From Victivallales bacterium (GTDB taxonomy: Bacteria > Verrucomicrobiota > Lentisphaeria > Oligosphaerales > Oligosphaeraceae), in the NCBI GenBank assembly GCA_017964325.1, contig JAGCSE010000285.1, forward strand, positions 1 to 23,231: a DNA stretch of 23,231 bases, given 5' to 3'. Positions 7,468 through 16,700 of this stretch are shown piece after piece. The stretch's first letter is position 1. Every line of letters begins with the position of its first letter. The notes beneath the pieces are model-generated. The model saw only the letters and a list, made by a program, of their open reading frames with translations. It searched no databases and was not told the DNA's origin. Made by a program: the position numbers and the translations under genes.

Positions 7468-8928
7468 TCAACAAGCGACGCCGTCTTCAGGGAACTTCTT
7501 CACAAGACGATACGCCAATGCAAAAGACAGCGCAAATGACAAAATGTCTGTCAACGCCGTACCGATAAACAGCACAGGCAGTTTCATCGTCAGCAAGCCG
7601 ATCATTGCAAGCGGAATTTGGAAACCGAGCACACGCGCCACTTTCACCCATGAATCCATTTTCGGATGGCCGCACGCCGTCAGGCAGAAGCAGGAGAAAC
7701 GCATCGCCTCAATGCTGCCAAAGCCAAACGAAGCAATCCTCAAAAACAACTTCATGACATCCTGCACTTCCTGAACAGGCGAGAAAAACCGCACGATGTA
7801 CGGCGCACCAATGATGCACACTACGGCTGCGCAGCTCAGATATATCTGCGCAAAACGCACAGACATATAAAGACACGTCTTTACGCGGCTGTACAACCGC
7901 GCACCGAAATTCTGCGCCATCATCGGCGTCAGCGTAATGCCAAGCGACATCGGCACTACGAAGAACATACCTTGCAGTTTGTTGCCCGCCGAAACGCCCG
8001 CCACCGCCGTGTCGCCGAATTTCGACGTAATCTTCGTCGTAATGAAATTGGCGATCGGGAACAGGAACATTCCAAGCATCGCAGGAATCGCGTAGCGAAT
8101 GATTTGACTCCAGAATTTCGTCAGTTCTACCAATGGTATCCTTTTGAATTCCAAATACTTGTTCTTCCATAACATCCAACAACTGAAAAATGCCGAAACC
8201 GCCTGCGAAACGATGGTCGCCAACGCCGCACCCTTGATGCCCATCGTGGGAATCGCAATAGCATCAAGATGCAAATGAAAACCGCATTTGTCGAAAATCC
8301 ATTTTTCGCATGTCGCCGTACCGAAAATCATCAATGGGTCGAGAATAACGTTGAGCACCATGCCTACAATTGTCATGATGCTCGCAAGTCTCGGAATGCC
8401 AACCGTTATCAGCAATTTGTTGCCTAAAAATGTCAACGCTGCAGTGATGCAGCCGAGAAACCAGACGTCCATATATTCGCATGTCAATTGCAACGTCTCG
8501 CCCTGCGCTCCCATGAGACCGAACAAAGGCTTTGCTAACAACGCCCCCAATACACCGAGAAGTACGGACGACAATGCCACCATGAGTTCGCCGGAACTTG
8601 TCAAGCGCTGTGCTTCCAAGCGGTTCTGGCGGCCCAATGCATGCGCCAATGTCGTCATCACCCCCGTGCCCAAACCGAAAAACACACCATTGATCAGCAT
8701 GACGACGGGAAACGTGAATCCCATGGCCGCCAATGGCTTCTCATCATGCAGTTGCCCGACGAAAAACGTATCCGCCATGTTGTAGCCCTGCATCGCAAAC
8801 GTCGCGGGCAGCATTTCAATCGCCGTCCGAAACATCGTCCAACCAATGCTTCCATGAGTGTAGGTGGCTTCGTTCTTCTTCGCTGACGGCGTTGTGTCCT
8901 GTTTTTCTAACTCTTTATCGTTGTCCAT
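7468..8928 (-). CDS. MATE-family multidrug/toxin efflux transporter
   Basis: A 486-residue integral membrane protein with about twelve hydrophobic segments in two halves, the usual MATE size. After a charged, Lys/Glu-rich cytoplasmic tail (1-25) comes the MATE signature region: LPATFAMQGYNMADTFFVGQ (40-59), PLAAMGFTFPVVMLINGVFFGLGTG (65-89) and HALGRQNRLEAQRL (96-109). These antiporters use Na+ or H+ gradients to export cationic drugs, flavins or other small molecules; the substrate is unknown here. The TetR gene lies 65 bp upstream on the same strand, so the pair probably forms a regulator/exporter operon. The site before the ATG is poor (an AGGA about 17 nt away), suggesting weak or coupled translation. 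Confidence 0.9.
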   Translation of the reverse strand: MDNDKELEKQDTTPSAKKNEATYTHGSIGWTMFRTAIEMLPATFAMQGYNMADTFFVGQLHDEKPLAAMGFTFPVVMLINGVFFGLGTGVMTTLAHALGRQNRLEAQRLTSSGELMVALSSVLLGVLGALLAKPLFGLMGAQGETLQLTCEYMDVWFLGCITAALTFLGNKLLITVGIPRLASIMTIVGMVLNVILDPLMIFGTATCEKWIFDKCGFHLHLDAIAIPTMGIKGAALATIVSQAVSAFFSCWMLWKNKYLEFKRIPLVELTKFWSQIIRYAIPAMLGMFLFPIANFITTKITSKFGDTAVAGVSAGNKLQGMFFVVPMSLGITLTPMMAQNFGARLYSRVKTCLYMSVRFAQIYLSCAAVVCIIGAPYIVRFFSPVQEVQDVMKLFLRIASFGFGSIEAMRFSCFCLTACGHPKMDSWVKVARVLGFQIPLAMIGLLTMKLPVLFIGTALTDILSFALSFALAYRLVKKFPEDGVAC

Positions 8929-8993
8929 ATTATAATAATAGGAAAATCCTGCCGATGACCGCCCTGCTCCCCTTGCCCTAAACCGACATACTC

Positions 8994-9698
8994 CTAGGCC
9001 TTTTTCTTCTTCTCGCGTTCGCGCTGCTGCATTTCCTCGACCGCGTGCCGCACAATGCCCATGATATAATCCGCCAACGCCGTCTTGTCATGCGTCGCCC
9101 TCACGCTAAAGCGAGCCTTTCCGTGCAGCATTTTCGTTTCCCACTGCGTTTTGATCGGCAGGAAACGGCATAAGCTGTGGTAAGTGTAATGCAGCAAGCT
9201 GAAATTTTCGGGAGTTGCGGCTTCGGGACCCAAAAGACCGCCCAGCAAACGGTTCATCCGTTGCACATATTCCATTCGCGATTTATCGTCATGCTCTTGT
9301 TGATTTTTATAATCATTTGTTTTTTCGACACTTAATAGCACATCATCATGCTGTTCCATCAAGATGCGGAAAAACAGCCAGTTGATTTGGAACATCGTGT
9401 CGTCATACGAATCCTCCAGCATGATTTCAATATGCTTCCGCAATGCCGCCCACGGATCCGTCTCGATAAGCTCCCAATAGGCCTCCATCGCCTTGTGGCG
9501 AATGCCCATCGCATATTTCTTCACCGCCGAATAAAACCCCCGCTTGTCACCAAAATAATAGTTGATGGCGGCGATGTTGCTGTTCGCCTCGTCGCAGATT
9601 TCTCGGACCGTCGCACCTTCATAACCTTTGCTGGCAAAGAACTTAAGTCCCGCCTTCAAAAGTCTATCTCTAGGTTCCATTTTGTCATCGTTTTTCAT
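8994..9698 (-). CDS. TetR-family transcriptional regulator (CecR/DUF1956-like)
   Basis: A 234-residue TetR-type repressor. The N-terminal helix-turn-helix is clear: RDRLLKAGLKFFASKGYEG (10-28), then ATVREICDEANSNIAAINYYFGDKRGFY (29-56), with the family's recognition-helix ending NYYFGDK. The ligand domain has a SLLHYTYHSLCRFL segment typical of the CecR-like C-terminal family, and the tail is very basic (REREKKKKA). GGAGGGAG (9705-9712) lies 6 nt before the ATG. A 19-bp imperfect palindrome directly overlaps the upstream edge of this SD, suggesting autoregulation. The MATE gene follows 65 bp downstream and is the likely target; the inducer is unknown. Confidence 0.88.
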   Translation of the reverse strand: MKNDDKMEPRDRLLKAGLKFFASKGYEGATVREICDEANSNIAAINYYFGDKRGFYSAVKKYAMGIRHKAMEAYWELIETDPWAALRKHIEIMLEDSYDDTMFQINWLFFRILMEQHDDVLLSVEKTNDYKNQQEHDDKSRMEYVQRMNRLLGGLLGPEAATPENFSLLHYTYHSLCRFLPIKTQWETKMLHGKARFSVRATHDKTALADYIMGIVRHAVEEMQQREREKKKKA

Positions 9699-9712
9699 AA
9701 CATACTCCCTCC

Positions 9713-9731
9713 ATGAAACTTATAGCTTCAT
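9713..9731. promoter_or_regulatory. Candidate TetR operator (19-bp palindrome)
   Basis: ATGAAACTTATAGCTTCAT has dyad symmetry with 7 of 9 base pairs matching around 9722. It sits 15 bp upstream of the TetR start, next to its SD. Size and position suit TetR-family autoregulation. No binding evidence is available. Confidence 0.4.
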
Positions 9732-9770
9732 CAATCATCGCTTTACAGGCCGTTCAGCAGATTTTGCCAA

Positions 9771-9796
9771 ATGTTTCAAACGCTATATGTTTCAAA
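9771..9796. repeat. Direct repeat ATGTTTCAAA, 16-bp period
   Basis: Two identical 10-mers at 9771-9780 and 9787-9796 lie in the 201-bp divergent region between the TetR gene and the secreted-hydrolase operon. They could bind a regulator of either transcript. They share GAAAC (minus strand) with the palindrome at 9713-9731. Confidence 0.35.
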
Positions 9797-9835
9797 TGGA
9801 TGTTTTAATTTAATGTGATTTCATGGTTGTGCAAG

Positions 9836-9863
9836 TTGATTCATCTCATTTTTATGCTAAACT
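9836..9863 (+). promoter_or_regulatory. Candidate extended -10 promoter of the secreted-hydrolase operon
   Basis: TTGATT (9836-9841) and TAAACT (9858-9863) are 16 bp apart, and TGC directly precedes the -10 (an extended -10). Transcription would start near 9870, 30-45 nt before the candidate start codons. The match to consensus is moderate. Confidence 0.35.
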
Positions 9864-9899
9864 ATTTTCCATGAACGTTTCCAGTTTCATCGTCAATCC

Positions 9900-12800
9900 A
9901 TGGATGTCTATACAATGAAACAAATCCTTCCCATACTGGCCCTCATCCCGCTTGTCGCATTTTCCGCACCGTTTACACTTCAGCAAGACAATGTCTCGTT
10001 TGAGTTCGACGGGCAGTCAAAAGCCGTCGTGACAACGGATGCCGCCAAAATTCCAATCGCCAACCTCTGGATGCTGACGTTCCACGACCATCCGTCCGTC
10101 ACCGCCGAATCATTCCTGAAAGCTCCATGGAATGGTTCCGTGGAAACAACCGTCAATGGCACAAATGCCGTCATCGCCTATCGTTCCGAACAGTTGGACT
10201 TGGACATATCCATCATTCTGCATGACAATAGCTTGGACTATCAAGGAAACATTGTCAAAACTACGACTTGGTCACCCGCCCGTCTCACGCTTCCGCACAT
10301 CGCCGATTTCCCGCTGGACAGCATGGACCGCGTCATCTTCCCGCAGTCGGGCGCCCGCAACAACGGCATCGCCTTCCTGCCGAATTACTTCAAAAAGCAC
10401 ACGAAAAACCGCATCTACGGCAGCAAGATTGTCGGCGCGAAAGGATATGCCAGCTTGTTCGGCGACACGTTGAACAGTCTGGCGGACAACACGCCGCCGC
10501 GCCCCTTGAAAGTCACGGAGGAAGGTCGTAACTGGTTCTCTCCTGAAACGATCCAATACATTGAATCGCAGGAATTAAGCGTCTCTCGACCACCGAAGGA
10601 GGGCCAGTCCGATCTCGCACTTGTCGAAAATCCGGACGGCATCGCATTGACGGGCACCCATTTCGGCGGCAAGGGCTGGCTGTTCCGCATCACGAGCAAC
10701 GGCAATTACAATTCGGACCGCGGCGTCGCCGTCACGACACGCCTGTTGAACGCCACCGTCGAACATCTTGTCAAAAACAATCCGGACAACTACAAAGGAA
10801 AAGTCGTTGGCATCGTCGCATTGGAAGGCGGCCCGAAATACGGCAGCTGGACGCCTGCGTCCGTAAAGGAATGGACGGATTCCGTCGCACAGAACGCCGC
10901 CCTCCGCCATCATGGCGCCACCGTCACCGTGCTGAAGACGCCCGAGCAGATGCGCGCCGCCCTTTCCAATCCGAATGTCATCATGATCGTCAATCCGTAT
11001 GGCGAACATTTTCCAAATGGCGATCCGGATAAATTGATGGAAGACCTCCAATTGGTCCGCTCCTTCGTCCGCGACGGCGGCGTCTGGTGGGAGACTGGCG
11101 GCTTCCCGTTCCATTATGTTATTGCCCCGCAGGAATATACATCTTTCATAACGGTCTATCCCTCAGCCGTCTCCGATTTTGCGCAGTTCCGCTACGTGAA
11201 ACAGTCCATCACCGCCTTCGGCATCCAACCGCTCATGCGCAAACCATGGGACGAAGAGCGTTATGTCAAGCCAGCCCACATCGAAATCCAAGGCCGTGGC
11301 GACGCGGCGCGATTCATCCACGGTTGGCTCATGGATGTCCGCCCGGGCAGTCAATGGACATCGCCGATCTTCCGCTGGCAGTTCAACTTAGACACACCGC
11401 AGGCCGCCTTGGAGGAATACGCCAAATTGAACGACATCCATGTCAAACTGGAGGAAAAGGTCAAGCCTGAAATCTTTGACAAGCTGAAAGGCGCCTCGCT
11501 CCTCCGCCTCGTCGCCTCCCCATACAAAAAGCAGAACGCGGCTATCGATTTCCTTCCGCCGAACAACATCGTCCACTATACCGAATATTTAAAAGGCGGC
11601 TTCGACAAGCAGTATCCGGACCACCTGCCCGTCAATCCGATTTGGGGATCCAACGACGATTTCGCGAAATTCATCGACAACATCCATGCGAAAGGCCATC
11701 TCGCCATGCCGTACACGAATACGTCATGGTGGTGCACAGGCCCGAAAGGCCCTACGTATGAACGTGTTGGAGATTCCGCTGTCCTCCGCGACCGCAAAGG
11801 CGAAATCCACCGTGAAAAGTACGCGAAGAACGAAGGCGTCTCCATCTGCTTCTTCCATCCGGAAGTCCAGAAGGCCCACCGCAAGGTCAGGCATGAAATG
11901 ACGGAACTTTTCAAAAGCGACATCATCCTGCAAGACCAATTCGGCTCGCGCGGAACATGCTACGGCTACAACGACTTTCTGAAAGATCCGTACGTCAACG
12001 GCGAAGGGATGCGCTCCCTTGCCATGGAGGACGCGCCGTTCGTCTCCCTCGCCTGCGAAGACGGCCATGACCGCCTTCTCAACACGGAGACCATGATCTG
12101 CGGCGCGTCGTGGGGCCTCATACCGGCCTTTGGAGAATACAAGACACGCCATGCGAAATACAACTATCCGGAGGGCGAATGGCAGTTCTTCCCTATTTTA
12201 GGATACTTAGGACATGACAAATGCCTCTTCACGAATCACGATCTTGGCCATTTCACGTCCAATCCGGAACAGCTCGCCTCCGCCATCGCCTTCGGCTACG
12301 CCACCAGCGATATCTGCGGGCCGGATTTCCAGATGGATGAAAAGAAGATGGAATGGCTCACCTGGCTGGACGCCGTCCAGAAGTCCATCTGCAAAGACTA
12401 CGCTGGCAAGAAATTGCTTGACTTCGCCTATCTGGAGGAAAAATCCAACCGTCCCGCGCCGCACTGGCTGATTTATGCGCGATATGACAGTGACATTTTC
12501 GTCGTCTCCAACACGGGTGACCAGCCGATTCCGCTCACAGGGCTTCTCGGCCGCACCGCCCTGCCCGTTGATGAAAAGCAATGGCTTGAAAAACAGACAC
12601 TTCCGCCTTTCGGCTTCTACGCCACCAGCCCACGCATCCGAGCCGCACGGCTGTATGACACAAACAAAATCATCGCCTCCTGCGCATTCCGTCTGGAGGA
12701 CGGCCGTCTGCACGGCGCAATCGCTGCCTCCGCCGACAGAGGCGGTTTCACCACCCTTTCCCTGCCTGTTCCAAACGACTGGCCCCAAGGACGTTCCATC

Positions 12801-13709
12801 AATTTTGCAAAACTGTCCCGTCAAGATGAAATTCTCATGAAATCTCACAATTCCATGAACATCAAAAACGGATTCATGACCTATACCATTAATTATTTAA
12901 GCGGCATAACCGTCGCTCCACCTGTCGAACTCTTCCAGAAGCCGCTCCGCGAACAGCAGCACGCCCAGCCAATCGTCGCCATCTTCGACCTGCGGCCATA
13001 CGACAATCCAGGCTTCCACGACCGTGCGCAATTCCTCAAGTCCAGCCTCGCCACCCAGCTGGAGGGAACTGGCCTTTGGGTCTATGAAATCAATACGTTG
13101 GAAGAGCTTATGAAAGCCATTAACAATCCCGTCATCTCTGGACGCCCCTTCGCCATCGTCAATCCAAGTAGTGAAAACATGCTCGGTAACGACACGTTCA
13201 AATTCCAAGACATTGCGAAAGCCATCAAAAAATACGTCGATGAAGGCGGCATCTGGTGGGAGACGGGCGGCTGTCCGTTCCATTATTTCCGCAATGTCAA
13301 GCCAGACGGTTCCTACACTGTCGATTTTCTCGGTCTCGGCGGTCTTTCGCCATTTGGAATCACTTGCCCGCTAGATGGTTATGACGATCCTGTCGAACCA
13401 TTGCAAGTCACGACGGAAGGTGAAAAATGGTTTGGTCCAGAACGAACAAAACGCATCAACGCCTGCTTCTCCAACACAAAACGTCCTTTCCAAAACGATT
13501 CCTCCGCCATCACGCTCGTGCGCGGCGGCAATGACAATTTCATCTCCATGCTCCGTCTCGACGGCTTCGGCTTCCTCGGCAACATCGGCGGCTTCCGCTA
13601 TCCGCCCGAACTCGTTCCAGATGTCATCGGCGGCTCACTGATTTATTTATGGAACAATCCATGGCCTGCCCCAAAACGCCAAATCGAAATCGTCTGGACA
13701 ATCCGCTAA
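9900..13709 (+). CDS. Giant secreted glycoside-hydrolase-like protein with two GATase1/ThuA-like modules
   Basis: A 1269-residue protein. A signal peptide (KQILPILALIPLVAFSA, cleavage near 23) shows export. No SD is visible; the in-frame ATG at 9915 starts a cleaner signal peptide. I read: beta-sandwich (about 25-175); module halves A (178-293) and B (301-408, GGVWWETGGFPFHY); a large GH-like core (about 455-860) with strands such as NIVHYTEYL, GHLAMPYTNTSWW and DIILQDQFGSRG, where Asp679 resembles a barrel nucleophile; a beta-sandwich to about 1010; then halves B' (1023-1130, GGIWWETGGCPFHY) and A' (1140-1253). The core resembles uncharacterised GH-like domains such as DUF6259, from memory and not searched. 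Substrate unknown. The second giant gene follows after 24 bp, so they are one operon. Confidence 0.7.
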   Translation: MDVYTMKQILPILALIPLVAFSAPFTLQQDNVSFEFDGQSKAVVTTDAAKIPIANLWMLTFHDHPSVTAESFLKAPWNGSVETTVNGTNAVIAYRSEQLDLDISIILHDNSLDYQGNIVKTTTWSPARLTLPHIADFPLDSMDRVIFPQSGARNNGIAFLPNYFKKHTKNRIYGSKIVGAKGYASLFGDTLNSLADNTPPRPLKVTEEGRNWFSPETIQYIESQELSVSRPPKEGQSDLALVENPDGIALTGTHFGGKGWLFRITSNGNYNSDRGVAVTTRLLNATVEHLVKNNPDNYKGKVVGIVALEGGPKYGSWTPASVKEWTDSVAQNAALRHHGATVTVLKTPEQMRAALSNPNVIMIVNPYGEHFPNGDPDKLMEDLQLVRSFVRDGGVWWETGGFPFHYVIAPQEYTSFITVYPSAVSDFAQFRYVKQSITAFGIQPLMRKPWDEERYVKPAHIEIQGRGDAARFIHGWLMDVRPGSQWTSPIFRWQFNLDTPQAALEEYAKLNDIHVKLEEKVKPEIFDKLKGASLLRLVASPYKKQNAAIDFLPPNNIVHYTEYLKGGFDKQYPDHLPVNPIWGSNDDFAKFIDNIHAKGHLAMPYTNTSWWCTGPKGPTYERVGDSAVLRDRKGEIHREKYAKNEGVSICFFHPEVQKAHRKVRHEMTELFKSDIILQDQFGSRGTCYGYNDFLKDPYVNGEGMRSLAMEDAPFVSLACEDGHDRLLNTETMICGASWGLIPAFGEYKTRHAKYNYPEGEWQFFPILGYLGHDKCLFTNHDLGHFTSNPEQLASAIAFGYATSDICGPDFQMDEKKMEWLTWLDAVQKSICKDYAGKKLLDFAYLEEKSNRPAPHWLIYARYDSDIFVVSNTGDQPIPLTGLLGRTALPVDEKQWLEKQTLPPFGFYATSPRIRAARLYDTNKIIASCAFRLEDGRLHGAIAASADRGGFTTLSLPVPNDWPQGRSINFAKLSRQDEILMKSHNSMNIKNGFMTYTINYLSGITVAPPVELFQKPLREQQHAQPIVAIFDLRPYDNPGFHDRAQFLKSSLATQLEGTGLWVYEINTLEELMKAINNPVISGRPFAIVNPSSENMLGNDTFKFQDIAKAIKKYVDEGGIWWETGGCPFHYFRNVKPDGSYTVDFLGLGGLSPFGITCPLDGYDDPVEPLQVTTEGEKWFGPERTKRINACFSNTKRPFQNDSSAITLVRGGNDNFISMLRLDGFGFLGNIGGFRYPPELVPDVIGGSLIYLWNNPWPAPKRQIEIVWTIR

Positions 13710-13733
13710 CCAATACCATATTTATAACATCAA

Positions 13734-16700
13734 ATGAACATGAAACTGACATCCATCCTACTGCTTCTTCCGATGTCCCTCTTCTGCGCCGTCTGGCAAT
13801 TTGACATCGACCGTCTCGGCAACGCCAAATCCGCAGAACTTTTCACACCTGGTGCCGACGGAACGGACGCCGCCATTCTGCTGAAATACGACAAAGGCCC
13901 GTGGTCTCGCTTCAACTGGCCGCGGTTCCGCCCTGTTGTCGGCAACAAGTCGTTGCAATTCAAGGTCCGCCGACAGGACGGCGACCTTCCGGATACCGTC
14001 CAGATCCGTGTTTTGACGAACGACGGAATCGAATGGCATTCCGTCCAGCCAATTCCGATCACGACGGAATGGCAGACTGTCACCGCAACGGTTGAAACGT
14101 TCCAGTATTTCCGCGGCGGTGATCCGGAAAAACTGCCAAAACTTTCATTCGACAGCGTTATTCAGTTCCAAATCCTCCCCGGAAGCAACGGAAAAGGCGG
14201 CGGTGCGTTTCTCGTCGATGACGTCCGCTTCCTACCGAATGGACCAATTTACACCCATGACAAGTCTGAATGGAAAGTCAAAAAGGATGCTGTCACAATC
14301 GAATACGAACGTCTCGCGGATCTTTGGAACCGTCTGAATGTCGAACTCAACCGATTGAACGCCAATAAATTGCAAGTTCAACGTTGGATCACCGTCCTTT
14401 CCGAAATCAAAAAAGTCTGGGCGGAGGACAAGGCAAAAGCGATGGAACTTCTGGACGCCACAGATCGCCCATGGCTGGAATCCATCACCGCCGCTTCCGT
14501 CAAAAACATGCCTTCCACCGTCACCTTCCCGATGAAGGAAGAATTCCAGCAGGAATTAAGCAAGCTTGGCGACAACAAGCCGTCGCTGATCACCGACTTC
14601 CCGTCAGATATTCCGCTCGGCAACCGCATCCTTTATTCCGCCGTCCAGCAAGACGCGCCACAGAAGCTGACGGAAGACGGCGTGACATTCGTCCGCCAGC
14701 ATGTCGTCTTCACAGACTCGCAGGATGACCAGACGGTCTTCCTAAGAATCACGATTCCTGCAACTGCCTACAACAACGACAATTGCCTCAATCTGGAGAA
14801 TCTTGTCGTCAAGGCGAAAATCCGCTGCAACGCCAAGGGACTCAATGAGAAACTACCACTCATGCTCCGCCTCGTCTCCAAACATCCAGAAAATTTGGAA
14901 TCGTTCATCGACATCGACGCCGTGCCCGCGCCAACCGCCGAATGGCAGGAATTGTCGTTCACCGTTTCCAAACCGCACCGTACCGCCCGCCCGCTTCCGC
15001 AGAATGTCATCGCGTTCGATTTCCGCATGCAGAACATCGCCGGGCAGGCCGATGATTTCAATCTGGACGTGCAACCTATTTATTATACGCAACGTCCGAC
15101 ATTGGAACGGCTTTCGGAAACGTATCTTGCCAAGCGAAAAGAACTTCTCCTCAAAGCCCGCATGGCTCTTCTGAAGGAACGCACACGTCTGCTGGCAATC
15201 GAAGAATCGCTCCGCGCCACACCAGAGCTCCGCAACACCTATCTTGCGTCTTTCACACAACCTGTCGAGCCGCTTCCACGCAGGCAGAATTTCCCTAAAG
15301 TCAAAGCGTTGACAAAGCCGGAAGTCTCTCTGAATCCGCATGTTTTCAAAACAAATACCGCCATCGTCAAAAACAAATTCCTGTTGATGTTGACGTTGGA
15401 CAGCGATGTCAAGGCTGACCGCTTCCACGCCTATCTTCTCTCCAACAATCCATCCCGCCCGATCTTCGCCTATTCCATTCCGAAGGAACCGAACAAACTT
15501 GCGAAAATGGACATCTCATTGAGTATTCCGCTCTGGTCACCATTCATTCCCAATACGTTCCCGCTTCTGCTGTTCGCGTTCGACGGCAAGCAAATCGTCG
15601 CATCAGATAGCCGCGACATAGGTTTCCGCACGACCCAGATTCTGCAAAACGGCACCAACACGCTGTTGCGCCATGTCGGCAACCGCAACCGTCCAGACTG
15701 GTTCTACGCCTACAACGGACAGCCCTCCTTCTTCCGAACGGCCATTTATTCGCAGGTTGAAAACAGTCTGGAGCAATGCCCGACGGAGACCGTCCGACTT
15801 CTGCAAAACCTTTGGGTGGAAGGACAACGCAATTACGGCATGCCGAAAAACGCCCTTCATTGGCAGAACAGCGAACAATACGGCATTGCTCGGCTCTCCT
15901 CTTTCGCACCGTCCTACAAATCCCTCCGTGATTTCAGCGACATCGACAGCCTTCTTCGCAAGTACTCCTTCGATCTGGAGCAGATCATTCCGCTTTCCTC
16001 CCGCGCCAATTCATTCGTCCATCAGGTCGGCAACGAAGTAGAATTGGATTCATGGGGCGCTTCCATTAACGCCGCCTTCCCTGGAACGGCCTTCCAACCA
16101 TTGGATGTTATTGCGCAGCAATTGATTGACAACCACTGCGACACGGCTCCCATCATGTATGTCCGCGCAGGCTCGTTCAACAAAGTCGAACCGCTACCGC
16201 ATGAAGACATTTCGGGCATCAACCAATATACAGGCCGCTACAGCGGCCGCATGGACGAAGCCGTCCGCGATCTTTCCGAACTCGCCGCCGAAGCAACACT
16301 CGCCAACCGCCCCATCGCCATCACGGAATGGAACGGCCCGAAATATTCATGGGCCACGGGCGGTATCGGCGGCATCACAACGCGCGGCGCGGCATACTAC
16401 CTTGAAAAATACTGGCGAGCCATGATCGACACGCCCGGAATCGTCGGCTCCGCCGAATTCACACTCAACTGGGTCATCGCACCATTCGAAGATTTGACCA
16501 ACCAGTCCCGCGAAGAGGCCTTCAAAAACAGGCTGAAACATTCGTCCTTCGGCGGTGGCCATACGTCCGATCACGTTCCGCTGCTAAACGCAGACGTCGT
16601 CGTTCCCGACGACTGCTTCCGCTCCATGCAGGCATTCCATTCACCGCTCTACGTCATGGCAAAAAAGCCTGGCGACATCATCGTATCTGGCGACATATCC

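Noticed and set aside
10575..12848. Long minus-strand frames inside the first giant gene
   Set aside because: They are codon-bias shadows of a 1269-codon gene that has a signal peptide and internal homology.
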